A DNA stretch of 64,000 nt from Romanomermis culicivorax (Eukaryota > Nematoda > Enoplea > Mermithida > Mermithidae), in the NCBI GenBank assembly GCA_963922205.1, contig CAWUHX010000067.1:1-64000 (forward strand). Reading direction: 5' to 3'. Below, piece after piece: positions 1 through 10,933 of this stretch (within the stretch, counting starts at the first letter, position 1; each line of letters begins with the position of its first letter). The position numbers and the translations under genes are program-made. The notes beneath the pieces were generated by a model. The model was not told the DNA's origin. It saw only the letters and a program-made list of their open reading frames with translations, and made no database searches.

Positions 1-27
1 AAGCAGTGGTATCAACGCAGGAGTACT
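1..27 (+). other. Residual amplification adapter at contig start
   Basis: The first 20 bases, AAGCAGTGGTATCAACGCAG, are the core of the SMART-type / PacBio ultra-low-input amplification primer. They are followed, after one extra G, by AGTACT, which is how that adapter ends. This is a library artefact rather than genomic sequence, and it implies that the source DNA was PCR-amplified from very little material, so isolated one-base indels elsewhere deserve some caution. Confidence 0.9.
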
Positions 28-1163
28 GGGTAATGTGTTCGGCGCATAGCGCCGAAAATTTTTTCTGGGTTTAAATATTCTAGAACGCTGGAAAATGAAT
101 CTTTTCACTTTTTATTTCCCAGACAGAAGGTTTAATTTCTCAGTGAATTTAATGGATTTTCAGTCGGGCAAACTAAAATTCAAAACTACTAAGAATTTGG
201 ATCTTTTAATCGGCAAAATTTCTGTACTCAAAATGTTTTAATCATATGAAAGGCAAAATTTTTGGGGAAATGACTGATAAAAATGTTAGTCTTTTTCCAC
301 CAGTCTGCATTCTCCTGAATTCAGGAGAACTATAACCGATTTATGCTATGTTTATTCTATAATCTGTTACGGCATTTTGGACTCAAATAATTTTTTTATA
401 TACAGTAAATTTAATTCATACCTGTAAGACCTCCGACCAGTTGGGGGGGGTAAATCCGAAATTTTGAGGGGGGGAGTAGAAAAAATTCGAAATTTTTCCC
501 AAAAAAGGCCAAAAAACACACTTTTTGGCAAATTTTTTTTAATTTTTTTCAAACTGGGGGGGGGGGGGGGGGTTGGGGGGGGGGGGTAAATGATTTTGGG
601 TACAGGGTTGGCCAAGTTGGGGGGGGGGGTCCCCCCCCAACCCCCCCCCCCCCAAGTACAGGTATGATTTAATTATCGTATTAACAATCCATATAAATTA
701 TATAAGACAAAATTTCGTACACGATTACTCGGAAACGATTTTTGTAATAGATATATTGATACGTGGAATATGTTACCTAGTCATGTTACATCCGCTGTTA
801 ATGTTCATGTATTTAAAAAAACGATGTATAGCCTTTTTGAGCTTATATCCGCGCGAGACTAATCGCCTCTAAGCTCGTGATAATATTTTTCCTTTATTCT
901 TTTCTGAATTTATTTTTTCTAAAGATGAATAAAAATTATTATTATTATAATTATATTCATCAAATTCGTCAACAAAAATTTTCAACAAAAAATAAAATTT
1001 TCACTTTTTTCCATTTTAGAACGCATAAAAATGCATCTCCCGGACAGAAAACCCTATCACCTAATCAAAAGAGCAGTCAGGCCTCAAGTTGCACTGTGCA
1101 ACTTGACAGGAAAAATTTGGTTGCGCAGCCCGAAATTTGGTTGCTGCGCGCAAAAAAACCCTG
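28..1163. repeat. hAT-like repeat, GTTGCAC-word type (5' end cut by contig edge)
   Basis: AT-rich repeat whose right end is a run of A followed by CCCTG at 1163. The hairpin GGCGC-ATA-GCGCC lies near 41-55. The block around 60-300 (ATTCTAGAACGCTGG, then a CAGACAGAAGG segment) recurs inverted at about 1800-2040 and again at 13.93-14.13 kb. Subterminal sequence near 1085-1110 holds the palindromic word pair TTGCAC/GTGCAA. A G-rich element is inserted at 417-666. No open frame of interest is present. Confidence 0.6.
417..666. mobile_element. G-rich MITE, CATACCTGTA ends, 8-bp TSD
   Basis: 250-bp element with ends CATACCTGTA and TACAGGTATG, flanked by perfect 8-bp direct repeats ATTTAATT (409-416 and 667-674). 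The interior contains several G runs of 8-20 bases and a C run near 633-653, so it could fold into hairpins or quadruplexes. The 8-bp duplication fits hAT or P-type transposases; no transposase is encoded. Confidence 0.85.
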
Positions 1164-2468
1164 CTCCAACTCGAGAACAGAAATTCCAAAATCGCAGTCT
1201 AGAATGATGTCTTAAATTTCCATCTTCAATAAACGCAAAAGTTTAGGTTGCAAACGTTTAAAAAATTCCAAGTATTGAGAGATAAAATTGAAAGAATTGA
1301 TGAAAAATCTCTATTTTCGGCGAAATTATTGACTGTGTGCGATTAGAAAATGAAACGAACTGACTTGATAGATAGAAAATATTGAGCATTAATTAATAAG
1401 TCAAAGTAGATATGCTAACGGCCGCGCCTGAAAGAAAATAGTTAGTATTACACCACCCATGACCGGCGAGAACAGGGTTTTTTTGAACACAGCAACCAAA
1501 TTTCGGGCTTTGCAACCAAATTTTTTGTGCCAAGTTGCACAGTGCAACTTTAGGCCTGACTGCTCTTTTGATTAGGTGATAGGGTTTTCTGTCCGGAGAT
1601 GCACTTTTATGCGTTATAAAATGGAAAAAAGTGAAAATTGTTTCAATTCATTTATAATTTTTTATAATATTCTAGTGTACGGTTAGAAAAGATCATTCTA
1701 GTTAGTGCTTATAGGTTCTTATTATCAACATACTATGGCTAAATGTTTGATTCTGTATTGTTTGTTGACGAATTTGATGAAAACTAACATTTTTCTCGGT
1801 CATTTTCCCAAAAATTTTTGCGATCTTCATAAAAATTTTGACTTTCATGTGATCAAAACATTTTGAGTGTACAAATTTTTGCCGATTGAAAGATCCAAAG
1901 TCTTAGTCGCTTGCCTAGTTTTTGAATTTTAGTTTGTCCGACTGAAAATTTATTAAATTCACTGATAAATCAAACCTTCTGTCTGGGAAATAAAAGGTGA
2001 AAGGATCCATTTTCCAGCGTTCTAGAATATTTAAATCGAGGAAAAATTTTCGGCGCTACGCGCCGAACACCTTACCCTAGTCTAGTCATAAAAATCTTAT
2101 TATTTTCTCTCCAACAGAAAATTGGGTTTTAAACGCGGATCGAATAAAATACAAGAAAACTAGTTTGCGATTTTTCCGATAAATTTAAGCAAATTTATCG
2201 ATTTTAGAGTCAGCAACTAAAAATTTATCTGTGCAACCAAAATTTTTCCCCAAGTTGCACATTGCAACCTGGCCTGTGTAAAAAAAACTCCGGGGGCGCG
2301 AAGCGCCGAAAAATTTTGAGATTTTGACCCTTTGAAGTCCACTAAAACGCATCTTTTCGGTTTTGAATTCCCGAAAAATTTTCCACAATGAGAACCATAC
2401 CCCAAAATTTTTTTTCCTCATTTTGAAATTTCTTTCCTCAAAAGACCCGTTGAGGAAAAAAAACGGTG
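1164..2468. repeat. hAT-like repeat, CCTCA-word type, interrupted
   Basis: The parts 1164-1464 and 2295-2468 together match the reverse complement of the repeat at 48.9-49.3 kb and of 55.94-56.3 kb. The right end reads GAGG, A run, CGGTG. Near it are several copies of the word CCTCA/TGAGG, and the hairpin GGCGCGAAGCGCC is at about 2295-2307. A second element (1473-2294) is inserted at that hairpin; the uninterrupted copy near 55.99 kb shows the empty site. Confidence 0.55.
1473..2294. mobile_element. hAT-like MITE, CAGGG end, GTTGCAC words
   Basis: The left end is CAGGGTTTTTTTG. The element is flanked by GGCGAGAA (1465-1472) and GGCGCGAA (2295-2302), a 7/8 match to an 8-bp target duplication. 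Subterminal TTGCACAGTGCAA near 1535-1550 and TTGCACATTGCAA near 2255-2268 form the family word. The interior carries the core segment GCGGTTAGAAAAT-like at 1680 and the GGCGC-TAC-GCGCC hairpin at 2053. The right terminus is degraded (CTCCGGG where CCCTG is expected). Confidence 0.6.
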
Positions 2469-2479
2469 GTGGGTGGGTA

Positions 2480-3495
2480 CACTGTTTTTTTTCCACAAAC
2501 TCCTTTCCACAAATGTGGAAAGGGGTCAAATTTTTTTTTCCACATGTGGAAAAAAATTTTCAGTCTTAAAATCCTCGTTTTTTCGCTTGAAAATGCTCAT
2601 AAAATGCTCTATTTAAGTGTTTTTGAGCTTTTTAAAGCATTCTGATAATCATTCTGATCATATATCTAAAAAATTATATTTAAATTTTGTGTTCATAGAT
2701 CGTAATTTCTAGAAATTTATCATTCGAAAAATTTTAAGACCATTAATTTGTTCGTAACCGTTCATAAATTTAGTCGAAAAGCAATGAATCAGAAGTGTAG
2801 AAATTTTCCAAAAATTCTTTCATGAAGCTTTTGAATAGAATTTACGTTAAGAAAAGAACAAGCGCTTCAAAAAGTTAAGAAAGTTGACGTGTTGATCTTT
2901 CTCAAAAAAATCTATGAAGGAAAAAATGCAGATCTTCATTAAATATAGAGATATAATATGCAAGATTACCCCTTAAACATTAAATAATACGTTTAAGATG
3001 ATGAAAACTATTGAAGATTAAATGTTAATTGTTAAGCGAAGGTAGACATGCTAAAAGCCCGCGCCTGAGCCATACCTGTAAGACCTCCGACCAGTTGGGG
3101 GGGGGGGGTAAATCCGAAATTTTGGGGAGGGTAGGAAAAGTCGAAATTTTTCCCAAAAAAGGCCAAAAACATATACACTTTTTGGCAAATTTTTTTAATT
3201 TTTTCCAAACTTGGGGGGGGGGGGTGGTTGGGGGGGGGGGAGTAAATGATTTTGGGTACTGGGTTGGTCAAGTTGGGGGGGTCCCCCCCCAAGTACAGGT
3301 ATGGCCTGAGCTTGGTAATAAATAATAATGATTATTAGAGCGCCGGAAAATTTTGAGATTTGGACCTCTTAAAATGCATCTTTTCTATATGAAAATCCAA
3401 AATTTTTCTTCCACATTTGTGTAAAGACCTCAAAAATCTTTCCCACATTCCAGATTTTTTTTCACATTATAGTGCAAATGTGCAAAAAAACAATG
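2480..3495. mobile_element. hAT-like MITE, CCACA-word type
   Basis: Left end CACTGTTTTTTTTCCACA, right end a run of A then CAATG. Flanks GGTGGGTA and GGTGGGGT agree at 6 of 8 positions. Multiple palindromes of the word CCACA are present (CCACAAATGTGG, CCACATGTGG). It is homologous along its length to the split element at 41270-47983, which has a perfect target duplication. A G-rich MITE is nested at 3071-3303. Confidence 0.65.
3071..3303. mobile_element. G-rich MITE with perfect 8-bp TSD
   Basis: Ends CATACCTGTAAGACC and ACAGGTATG. The flanking direct repeats GCCTGAGC (3063-3070 and 3304-3311) are identical. The homologous empty site, CGCGCCTGAGCTTGG, is present near 47.78 kb in the paralogous host repeat, so the insertion boundaries are directly visible. 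Confidence 0.9.
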
Positions 3496-3669
3496 GGTGG
3501 GGTTGGGTATATTTTAATCAACAAAAAAACGGATCAAGCCTACAGTTGATACATAATTTTGACGAGTAAACTTTTTACAATAACCACTAGACTTGCAATA
3601 TAGAAAATTAGCACTGCGAGACCGACTATCGTAAGAAGACCAAACAATCACAATAGAATTCTTTGAAAA

Positions 3670-6600
3670 TTAAAGCGAAATCAAATTGACAAGAAACTTA
3701 ATGATTCCAAAATAAACTACACAACCAAGGAAGATTGCGACTATAGTAAATAGGGAAAAACAAAATACAACAAATTTCGCTACATAGGACAGTACAATTA
3801 CGCAAAAAATCATACTATAGTCATTTTCCACATCTTTACCTACGCCATATTTGACTTTATGGCCTTCGAACAATTTGACCAATTCTTCTTTATACACTCT
3901 GTGCAGATCGTTTATTTGTTCCATGCTTGGATTTTCGATCCGTTCGACTTCGATGGGTTTACCAACTAAAATTTGGAAATACGAAATTTATTTACAGCAA
4001 ATTTGAGTGATGAAAAATTTTACCAACAACTGTGACTGGTTTACGATAAGGCAGGCATCCCAAATGAATAATTGAAAATTCCGCGTCCGTAGAAAAATGG
4101 CAACGAGTAAGTGTACACACCCTTCAATTTTTTCTAAATAGTAAAAATGTACATAGATGATCATAGCAGAATATTGTGGGACAATCCATGACTATTCCAA
4201 CTTATTCCGTAACTGCGTGATAGACTTTGTTTAACAAACTTAAATGCGGAACAGTGTTTTTTTTGCCGGAGGCAAATGAAAATTTTTTGGGGCAAACGAA
4301 ATTGAGGTAGTCATTTTTACATGTACAAAACGGCTCTTTCCCTGTTTAGAGAAGAAAAATTTTGGGGATAAGGCACAGAAAATATGCATTTTGGTGCATT
4401 TTAGAAGTTCATAATCTCAACATTTTCCGGCGCTTGGCGCCGGTTATAACTTTCATAATCATTATTACGTATTATCTAGCTTAGATGCGGCCCTCAGAGT
4501 GTCTACCTTCACCTATTATTTAATGTATAAAAGTTTTCATCATCTCAAATGTATTCCCTCATGTATTAAGTGGTAATCTTCAATATTTTATCTTGATATT
4601 TAATGAAGATTCACTGTTTTTCATTGAAACATTTCTTGAGAAAGATCAATACGTCAAGTCTGTAAACTTTTTCGAAGCGATTATTCCTTTCTTAACATAA
4701 AATCAATTCGGAAGCTTCGTGGAAGTAGTTTTCGGAAATTTCTACTTTCCCACTCATATCTTTTCGGGCCAAGTTCATGAGAGTTAGCGAATAAATTACT
4801 GGTTTGAAAATTTTTCAAATAATAAAATTCTACGAATTACAACTTTTGAACACAAAATTCAAATCTAATTCGTGAAATAAGTGTTTGGAAAATTGATTTT
4901 CCAGCATCGCGGAATGTCAATACACGAAAATTTTTTCCGGCGCTAGGCGCCGGAAAGATTAACATATTTTTTGGGCTTTCACTTGTCATCATGGAGGACT
5001 TAACCATCGGTTTATCATCTAGTGCAAATTCATTATGCTATTGCATAGTTTTTCTAGACAAATTGTTCCACAATGCTTGTAAATTAGACTTGAAACTCGA
5101 AAATTTCAATTTTTTGCTCAATTTTAATGAATTTATTTGTAGTTATAAATAATATTTGAAAATTACACTGATTTGGTTATTAGTCTTGGGCTATGATATA
5201 GAGGAACACAGGTTACTTATATATATCTATATTTGCTATGTACAAATTGTACAAATCAAATATTGGCTGTCGTTTGTACATGTACAAATGGGTCAGGTAC
5301 AAAACAAAACCCTGATGCGGAATAGTCCTTTTGTGAGTATTCTGGAATTACTGTAGTTTTATTGGTTCTCCTCCTCATCTCACTTAAAGTCTCAGTTCTC
5401 CGATCATTTTGCATCCAATTTCATTATTTTCTCTTCTATTGTTTTAACCTATTTCTACTTTTTCGTCCTATCATTTCTTTTTATCTTGCCAAATATTTTT
5501 TCTTGTTCATTTTTCAGTCGGTTTTCGCTTCCTTCCAGTTCCTCATTTTTCCGACCACTGTCCTTCCTTTCCCCTATCCCATATGTCCGCCTCTACTTTC
5601 TGTCCTTTAGAATATTTTCTGCTAGTTTTACGTGATTATTCTTTTGCGTATTCTATCGTCTTCTTATATTTCGTCTACAAAACCATTCTGAATGTTTTAC
5701 ACATAAACGTCCTCAATAAATTACAAACCCTCAAACCAGTTCAATGGTCTTTTAGGTCCATGGGAAATACAGAAACGTCAATCCAGGGTTTATTCATTTT
5801 TTCTTAACAGGCCATTTGGCTCCTAGGGTCAAAATTTTAGAGGCCAACACGAATTTCAGCAAGCCAAAACTAAAAAGTTTGTAAAGGAATGTGGTAGTAA
5901 AAAACCATGTTTTTTCAACAAATTTATTCAAAAAAACTCTTCAAAATCACAGTAGAAGCCCACATAACAGATCAATCATTTTGAATACATTCTTAATCCC
6001 GCGCACAGAATAAAAAGGCTCACATATTAGATAAGTCATTATCCAAATCAATCATCAGCATGGTTTTTGCACTGGACAGGTTGCAATATGCAACTTGAGA
6101 AAAAATTTAGTTGCACAGAAAAATTTTCAGTTGGTCAATCTAAAACTGATAAATTTGCGAAATAATCAGAAAATGATTAAAAGCTACTTCCCATGTATTT
6201 AATTCAGTTCGCGTCAGTTTCAGACTTTTAAAACTGAATTTCCAGAGTTTTGGAGGAAAAATCAAATTGCTGGCTAGAGTAACTTGTTCGGCGCTCAGCG
6301 CCAGGTTTTTTAGGTCAATTAGGAGCCATGGCTCTTAAAATTCCGATTGGCTCCTAAAAATTCAGCGGCACAAGCCAAATTGGCTTGTGAAAATTATAGC
6401 CTAATGACCCTTTTGATTAGTAGGTTCCTGTGCGGAGATGCACTTTTATGCATTTTGAAATGGAAAATAAAAAAAATTTTCCGGCGCTTCGCGCCGCATT
6501 TCAAATTATTTATGATTCTTGGTATCATTCTGTCGTGCGGTTAGAAAATGTCGGCCTAGTTTATGCTTATAGCTTTTAAAAACCAGCATGTTATGGTAAA

Positions 6601-9600
6601 TGTTTGACCTTGTATTGTTTTTTCGCGTATTTGACAAAAATCAAGGTTTTTCTAGATTGTTTTTACAAAATCGGTTTGCAGTGCTTTAGAATTTTCGGCT
6701 ATTATGAACATAACTTTTTGCATTTGAAAAATGATTAAAATATCATTAGCAAGAGGAAATGGCAGTTCTTGCTGTCTGAAGAAGCCATCCAGATTCTTTG
6801 TTGCTTGCCTAATTTTTTGAATTTTAGTTTGCCAGACTGAAAACACATTGAATTCACTGTAAAATTGGACACATTTCAGGCAGGGAAAAGATATTTGAAA
6901 TATTCATTTTCCAATGCTATAAAATATCAAAATCTAAAATTTGATTATGGTGCTAAGAGGCGGAAATAATTATCAATATTTAAGTCGAAGTAAAATACCT
7001 ATCGCACTTTTTTAAGCTTCAAATCATTTGAAAACTTCTTGATAAATAATCGTGATTGGTACTGCGCTCCAGATGTACCAGATTGAAAATGAAGCAAAAA
7101 TCTTTAACATCTTTTGCCAATAACATGGTGGAAAGATCATGATCGATCATCGGTAAATTCAGAAGAATGTGCTGAACTTTTTCCGACATTTTAGAAGCGT
7201 CGAAATCATGAATTTCCCGACATTTTAGAAGCCTCGAAATCATGAATTTTCCGACATTTTAGAAGCCTCGAAATCACAAAGGCTCCGAACAAGTTACTAT
7301 AGTCAGCCTTTTGATTTTTTCTCCAAAACTCTGGAAATTCAGTTTTAAAAGTCTGAAACTGACGTGAACTGAATGAAATACAAGGGATGTAACTTTTAAT
7401 CATTTTCTGATCATTCTATCGAATATATCAGTTTTAGATTGCGCAACTCAAAATTTATATGTGCAACCAAATTTTTCCTCAAGTTACAGATCAGCCTGGC
7501 TTGTGGGAAAAAACTCTGATGATTGATTTGAATAATGGCTGGCCTAATTAGTGAGCGTTATTATTCTGTGTGTGATTAAGAATGTATTCAAAATGATTGA
7601 TCTGTTATGTGGGGCCTCTACTGTAATTTTGAAGAGTGTGTTTTGACTAAATTTGTTGAAAAAACTGTTTTTTACTACACATTTATTTACAAACTTTTTA
7701 GTTTTGGCTTGTTAAAATTTCCCTATTGGCCTGTAAAATTTTGACCTTGGGAGCCAAATGGCCTGTCGAGAAAAAACAAAAAAAAACCTGCTCGGCGCAG
7801 AAAACTTTTGTGATTTTGAGCTTTTAAAACGTTGCAAAATTCATTTTTTTCAGCACATTCTTCTGCAGTTACAGATGATCAATCATGATCTTTCCACTAT
7901 TGGGTTGGCAAAAGAGGTCCAACATTTTTCTTTCATTTTCGATTTGATATATCTGGAGCCAGTACCAATTATAATTTTTTTATCAAAAAAGATAGTTTTT
8001 GAAATGATCTAAAGCTTAAAAAAGGGCGATAGGTATTTTCTTCGACTTGAATATTGATAATTAATTCTTGGCGTCAGTAGAAAATTTTAGATTTTTATTT
8101 TGTATAGCATTGGAAAATTAATATTTTAATATCTTTTTCCTGCGTGACATGGGTCTAATTTTTCAGTTGATTCAATGTGTTTTCAGTCTAGCAAACCTAA
8201 AATTCAAAAATTAGGCAAGCAACAAAAAAACTGGATGGCTTCTTCAGATAGCAAGAACTTCTGCCATTTTCCCATGCTGATGATGTTTCAATCATTTTCC
8301 AAGTGCAAAAAGTAATGGTTCACGAAACCCAAAAATTCTAAAGCACTGCAAAACAATTTTTGTAAAGACAATCTAGAAAAATCTATGTCAAATACACAAA
8401 AAAACAATACAAGGTCAAACCAATTCACCCATAATATGCTGGTTTTTAAAAGCTTATAAGCATAAGCTAGGCCGACATTTTCTAACCGCACAGCAGAATG
8501 ATACCAAGAATCATAAACGATTTGAAATCCGGTGCGAAGCGCAGGAAAATTTTTCGATATTTTTCGTTTCAAAATGCATAAAAATGCATGTCCGCACAGA
8601 TAACTACTAATCAAAAGGGTCGTTAGGCTCTAATTTTTACAAGCCAATTTGGCTTGTGCCACTAAATTTTTAGGAGCCACTCAAAATTTTTAGGAGCCAT
8701 GGCTCCTAATGGCCTAAAAAACCCTGCGTCCATCCCAACCGATGTATAACTTAGAATCGTTCTCTTATCATTCATCGACTACCGTCTCGAGTCAACAACA
8801 GTAAAACAACCAAAATTCGAATACCCATTACCAGTGGTCCCCCAAGGTCAGATTTTTCAGGTAGAGGTAAACTTGATAATTTTTAGGCATAGTGTGTCTA
8901 CTAAAACACTTCATTCTGTCCCAAAATTATTCGACCAGTGATCAATTTTTAGGACTTTAGGTGGGGGTAATACCCCCCCTCATACCCCTCCCCATGGGAT
9001 AGTCTGCCCATTACAATTTTCCATCGTTTTCGGTTCTATGATTTTGTCATCTTACACACACACTTTAGTTTATCGTCTCAAATAGCAATGCAGTAAATAA
9101 ACGTTCGATCGCGCCAGTCCTGCTACAGTAACCTGTAACCTATGTACTACAGACCCCATACCAAAAACCTTGCACTTTCATAATATGAATGGAAGAAAAT
9201 TCACTTGAAGAAGTCGGAGAAAGGTACCGGAAGTGTTTCCAACTTGGTCGTATAAGTCGTTCTCTCCAAATGAAATAACCGGGACAAGATGAGCGCTAAA
9301 AATTTATGAACGAAATGTAGAAGCATGAATTCCAAACAGAGTATTTTTGATCAAGAATAAAATCCAGGTTTACAGAATTCCAAGTTCATCCTACTGTAAT
9401 TTTGTCATCTTAGGAATATCACTGACGGTACAACTTTTACCTAAAACAGTCAAGACTTAATTATTAGATGCAATGAGAGAGAGAGAGAGAGCGATAAAAT
9501 TGGTTTTGAAGGTTACTCGAATTGTAAAAATTCTAAAAATAGTCAAAAAATTATGGAAAATTTTAAACTTTGATTTCTGCGTGTCTCACCCATTTTGCAG

Positions 9601-10933
9601 GGCCAGCTTGATAAATCCTTTACGATTTTCCAGCGTCATTGTATACGTGCCGGGAAATGCATCCAGAGCTTCGGCCGCTCCACCGACGACAATAACGACA
9701 GCGTTACCCTTTGTTCTCTGATTTAAGACATAATTGATGCTTTCTTTACTAACTTCTATGGCACCTGGAAAAATTTTAGCAATGTTTATTTTCTATGGAG
9801 AAAGCATGCTTTCATTTCATCTCCTATAATTTTTTTGCGAAATTCTCAATTGATCGATAGACGAGGAAAAAATCATGAACATCACATAAATATGGTTTTG
9901 AGAACATTATTTTCAAACCATCAGAATCAAAAGCTCAATACGATTAGTATTAACAGCTTCTTCGAAATTTCAGCCTTGATGTCAGGGATTTTATTTCAGT
10001 CACAAATTCACAGTAATAGACTCACGCCAAAACTCATCGAAAATTCATAATAATTTACCGCAAGCCATGTAATATTCTCGTCTGAGTGGAAAATAGAATT
10101 GGCTTTTTAGCGTGCAAATGTAGAACGACAATCCGAATCTTTCGCTAACATTTTCCGATTCAGATCCGAAAATATTACCCACTCCCATACTGATTATGCC
10201 GTGGGGATGGCAACCGAAAATATAATTTTGAGTTTTATCCATGTTGGCCGTTTTAACCAACGTCAAGGGGAAATAATCGTGATAATACTTCCATAAACCC
10301 AAATTTCGGAACCAATTTAATCGCCTAGTACCTGTCAAATTTTGAAAAAGTGATTGGCATATTTATCATCACTTATCAAATATACGTCTAAGTTAAAGGT
10401 AAATTATAGGTCATAGACTAAAATCATATTAGGCTGGATTTTTTTAATCGTTAATGACAAAAGACGGTAGAAAACCAGCTTTCGGTAAAAATTTGAACTA
10501 CTAATATCAGATACAGAAAAGCTTTCCAACATAAATGTATCACAATGCAATATTTTGGCATCGACGACGGAAAATAACTAAAACGTGCATAATAGGCTCA
10601 AGATTTAATTTTAAATTTTAGCTGCTATGATGAACATCTGAACTATTAAAATATGTATCGTGCGAAAATAAGAGTGATTTCCAGTACTGTAGCCAGTGCG
10701 GGAATCATAATTATACCTTTCCTCGGTGTCTCGAAATCGTAAATGAACCATAAACCGTACAGGAGCACTAAATACCAATAATTCGTGAAGAATAGCAAAT
10801 ATACCGTCAAAAATAAGGACAAAAACGGCGAAATGAAAAACATAAACAGATGAAAAACGATAGCAAACGTTTCGACCCGTCGATGCAGCGGTATGAACAG
10901 AGGTGCGAATTTGACGCCGAAGATTTGCGTCAT
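3670..10933 (-). CDS. DGAT2/MOGAT-family acyltransferase A (6 exons, one frameshift)
   Basis: Family enzymes acylate mono- or diacylglycerol in the ER membrane. Exons in gene order are 10933-10717, 10331-10059, 9764-9590, 9295-9205, 4133-4024 and 3965-3670, with GT donors and AG acceptors throughout and matching phases. Exon 1 carries a hydrophobic N-terminal hairpin. Exon 2 has the family motifs YFP and HPHG (residues about 114-117). Exon 3 has GGAAEALDA and KGFIKLAL, exon 4 LVPVISFGE, exon 5 FYGRGIF, and exon 6 the [17 protein letters not shown] ending. Exon lengths 175 and 91 nt equal those of the paralogue at 33.0-38.2 kb. Exon 5 has one extra base near 4050, between FGM and LPYRKP, which breaks the frame; it is either a real lesion or an amplification error. 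After the usual C-terminus about 50 extra residues form two hydrophobic segments, unusual for the family. Intron 4 is 5.07 kb and full of transposons. Substrate cannot be told. Confidence 0.85.
4252..5314. mobile_element. hAT-like MITE with two different end words
   Basis: Left end CAGTGTTTTTTTTGCCGGAGG, right end CAAAACAAAACCCTG, flanked by perfect 8-bp repeats ATGCGGAA (4244-4251 and 5315-5322). The left terminus carries GGCAAA words, while the right carries GTACAAA words (for example TTTGTACATGTACAAA near 5274-5288). Both GGCGC-N-GCGCC hairpins (near 4428-4441 and 4938-4952) and a core homologous in inverse to 2.87-3.06 kb lie inside. It sits in intron 4 of acyltransferase A. Confidence 0.85.
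5323..5775. other. Intronic sequence, nothing recognised
   Basis: Pyrimidine-rich stretch within intron 4 of acyltransferase A. Short frames are present on the plus strand but they are low-complexity and resemble no family I know; no repeat ends are visible. Confidence 0.5.
5784..8726. mobile_element. 2.9-kb hAT-like foldback element, GGCTCC words
   Basis: Left end CAGGGTTTATTC, right end CTAAAAAACCCTG, with flanks CGTCAATC (5776-5783) and CGTCCATC (8727-8734), a 7/8 target duplication. The two halves are near mirror images: about 5800-7230 is repeated inverted at about 7230-8710. Subterminal palindromes include AGCCAAATTGGCT and GGAGCCATGGCTCC. Internal cores (GCGGTTAGAAAATGTC with CTTATAGCTTTTAA, and the CAGACAGAAGG-like block) are shared with elements near 1.7, 14.2 and 48.3 kb. 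No transposase frame was seen. Confidence 0.8.

Noticed and set aside
367-615. Pro-rich coding frames in the G-rich elements (also 3032-3325 and 51642-52086)
   Set aside because: Translations of G/C runs within MITEs, not genes.
9473-9721. 82-codon plus-strand frame starting in an AG microsatellite
   Set aside because: Antisense to acyltransferase A exon 3, which carries the family motif GGAAEALDA on the other strand.
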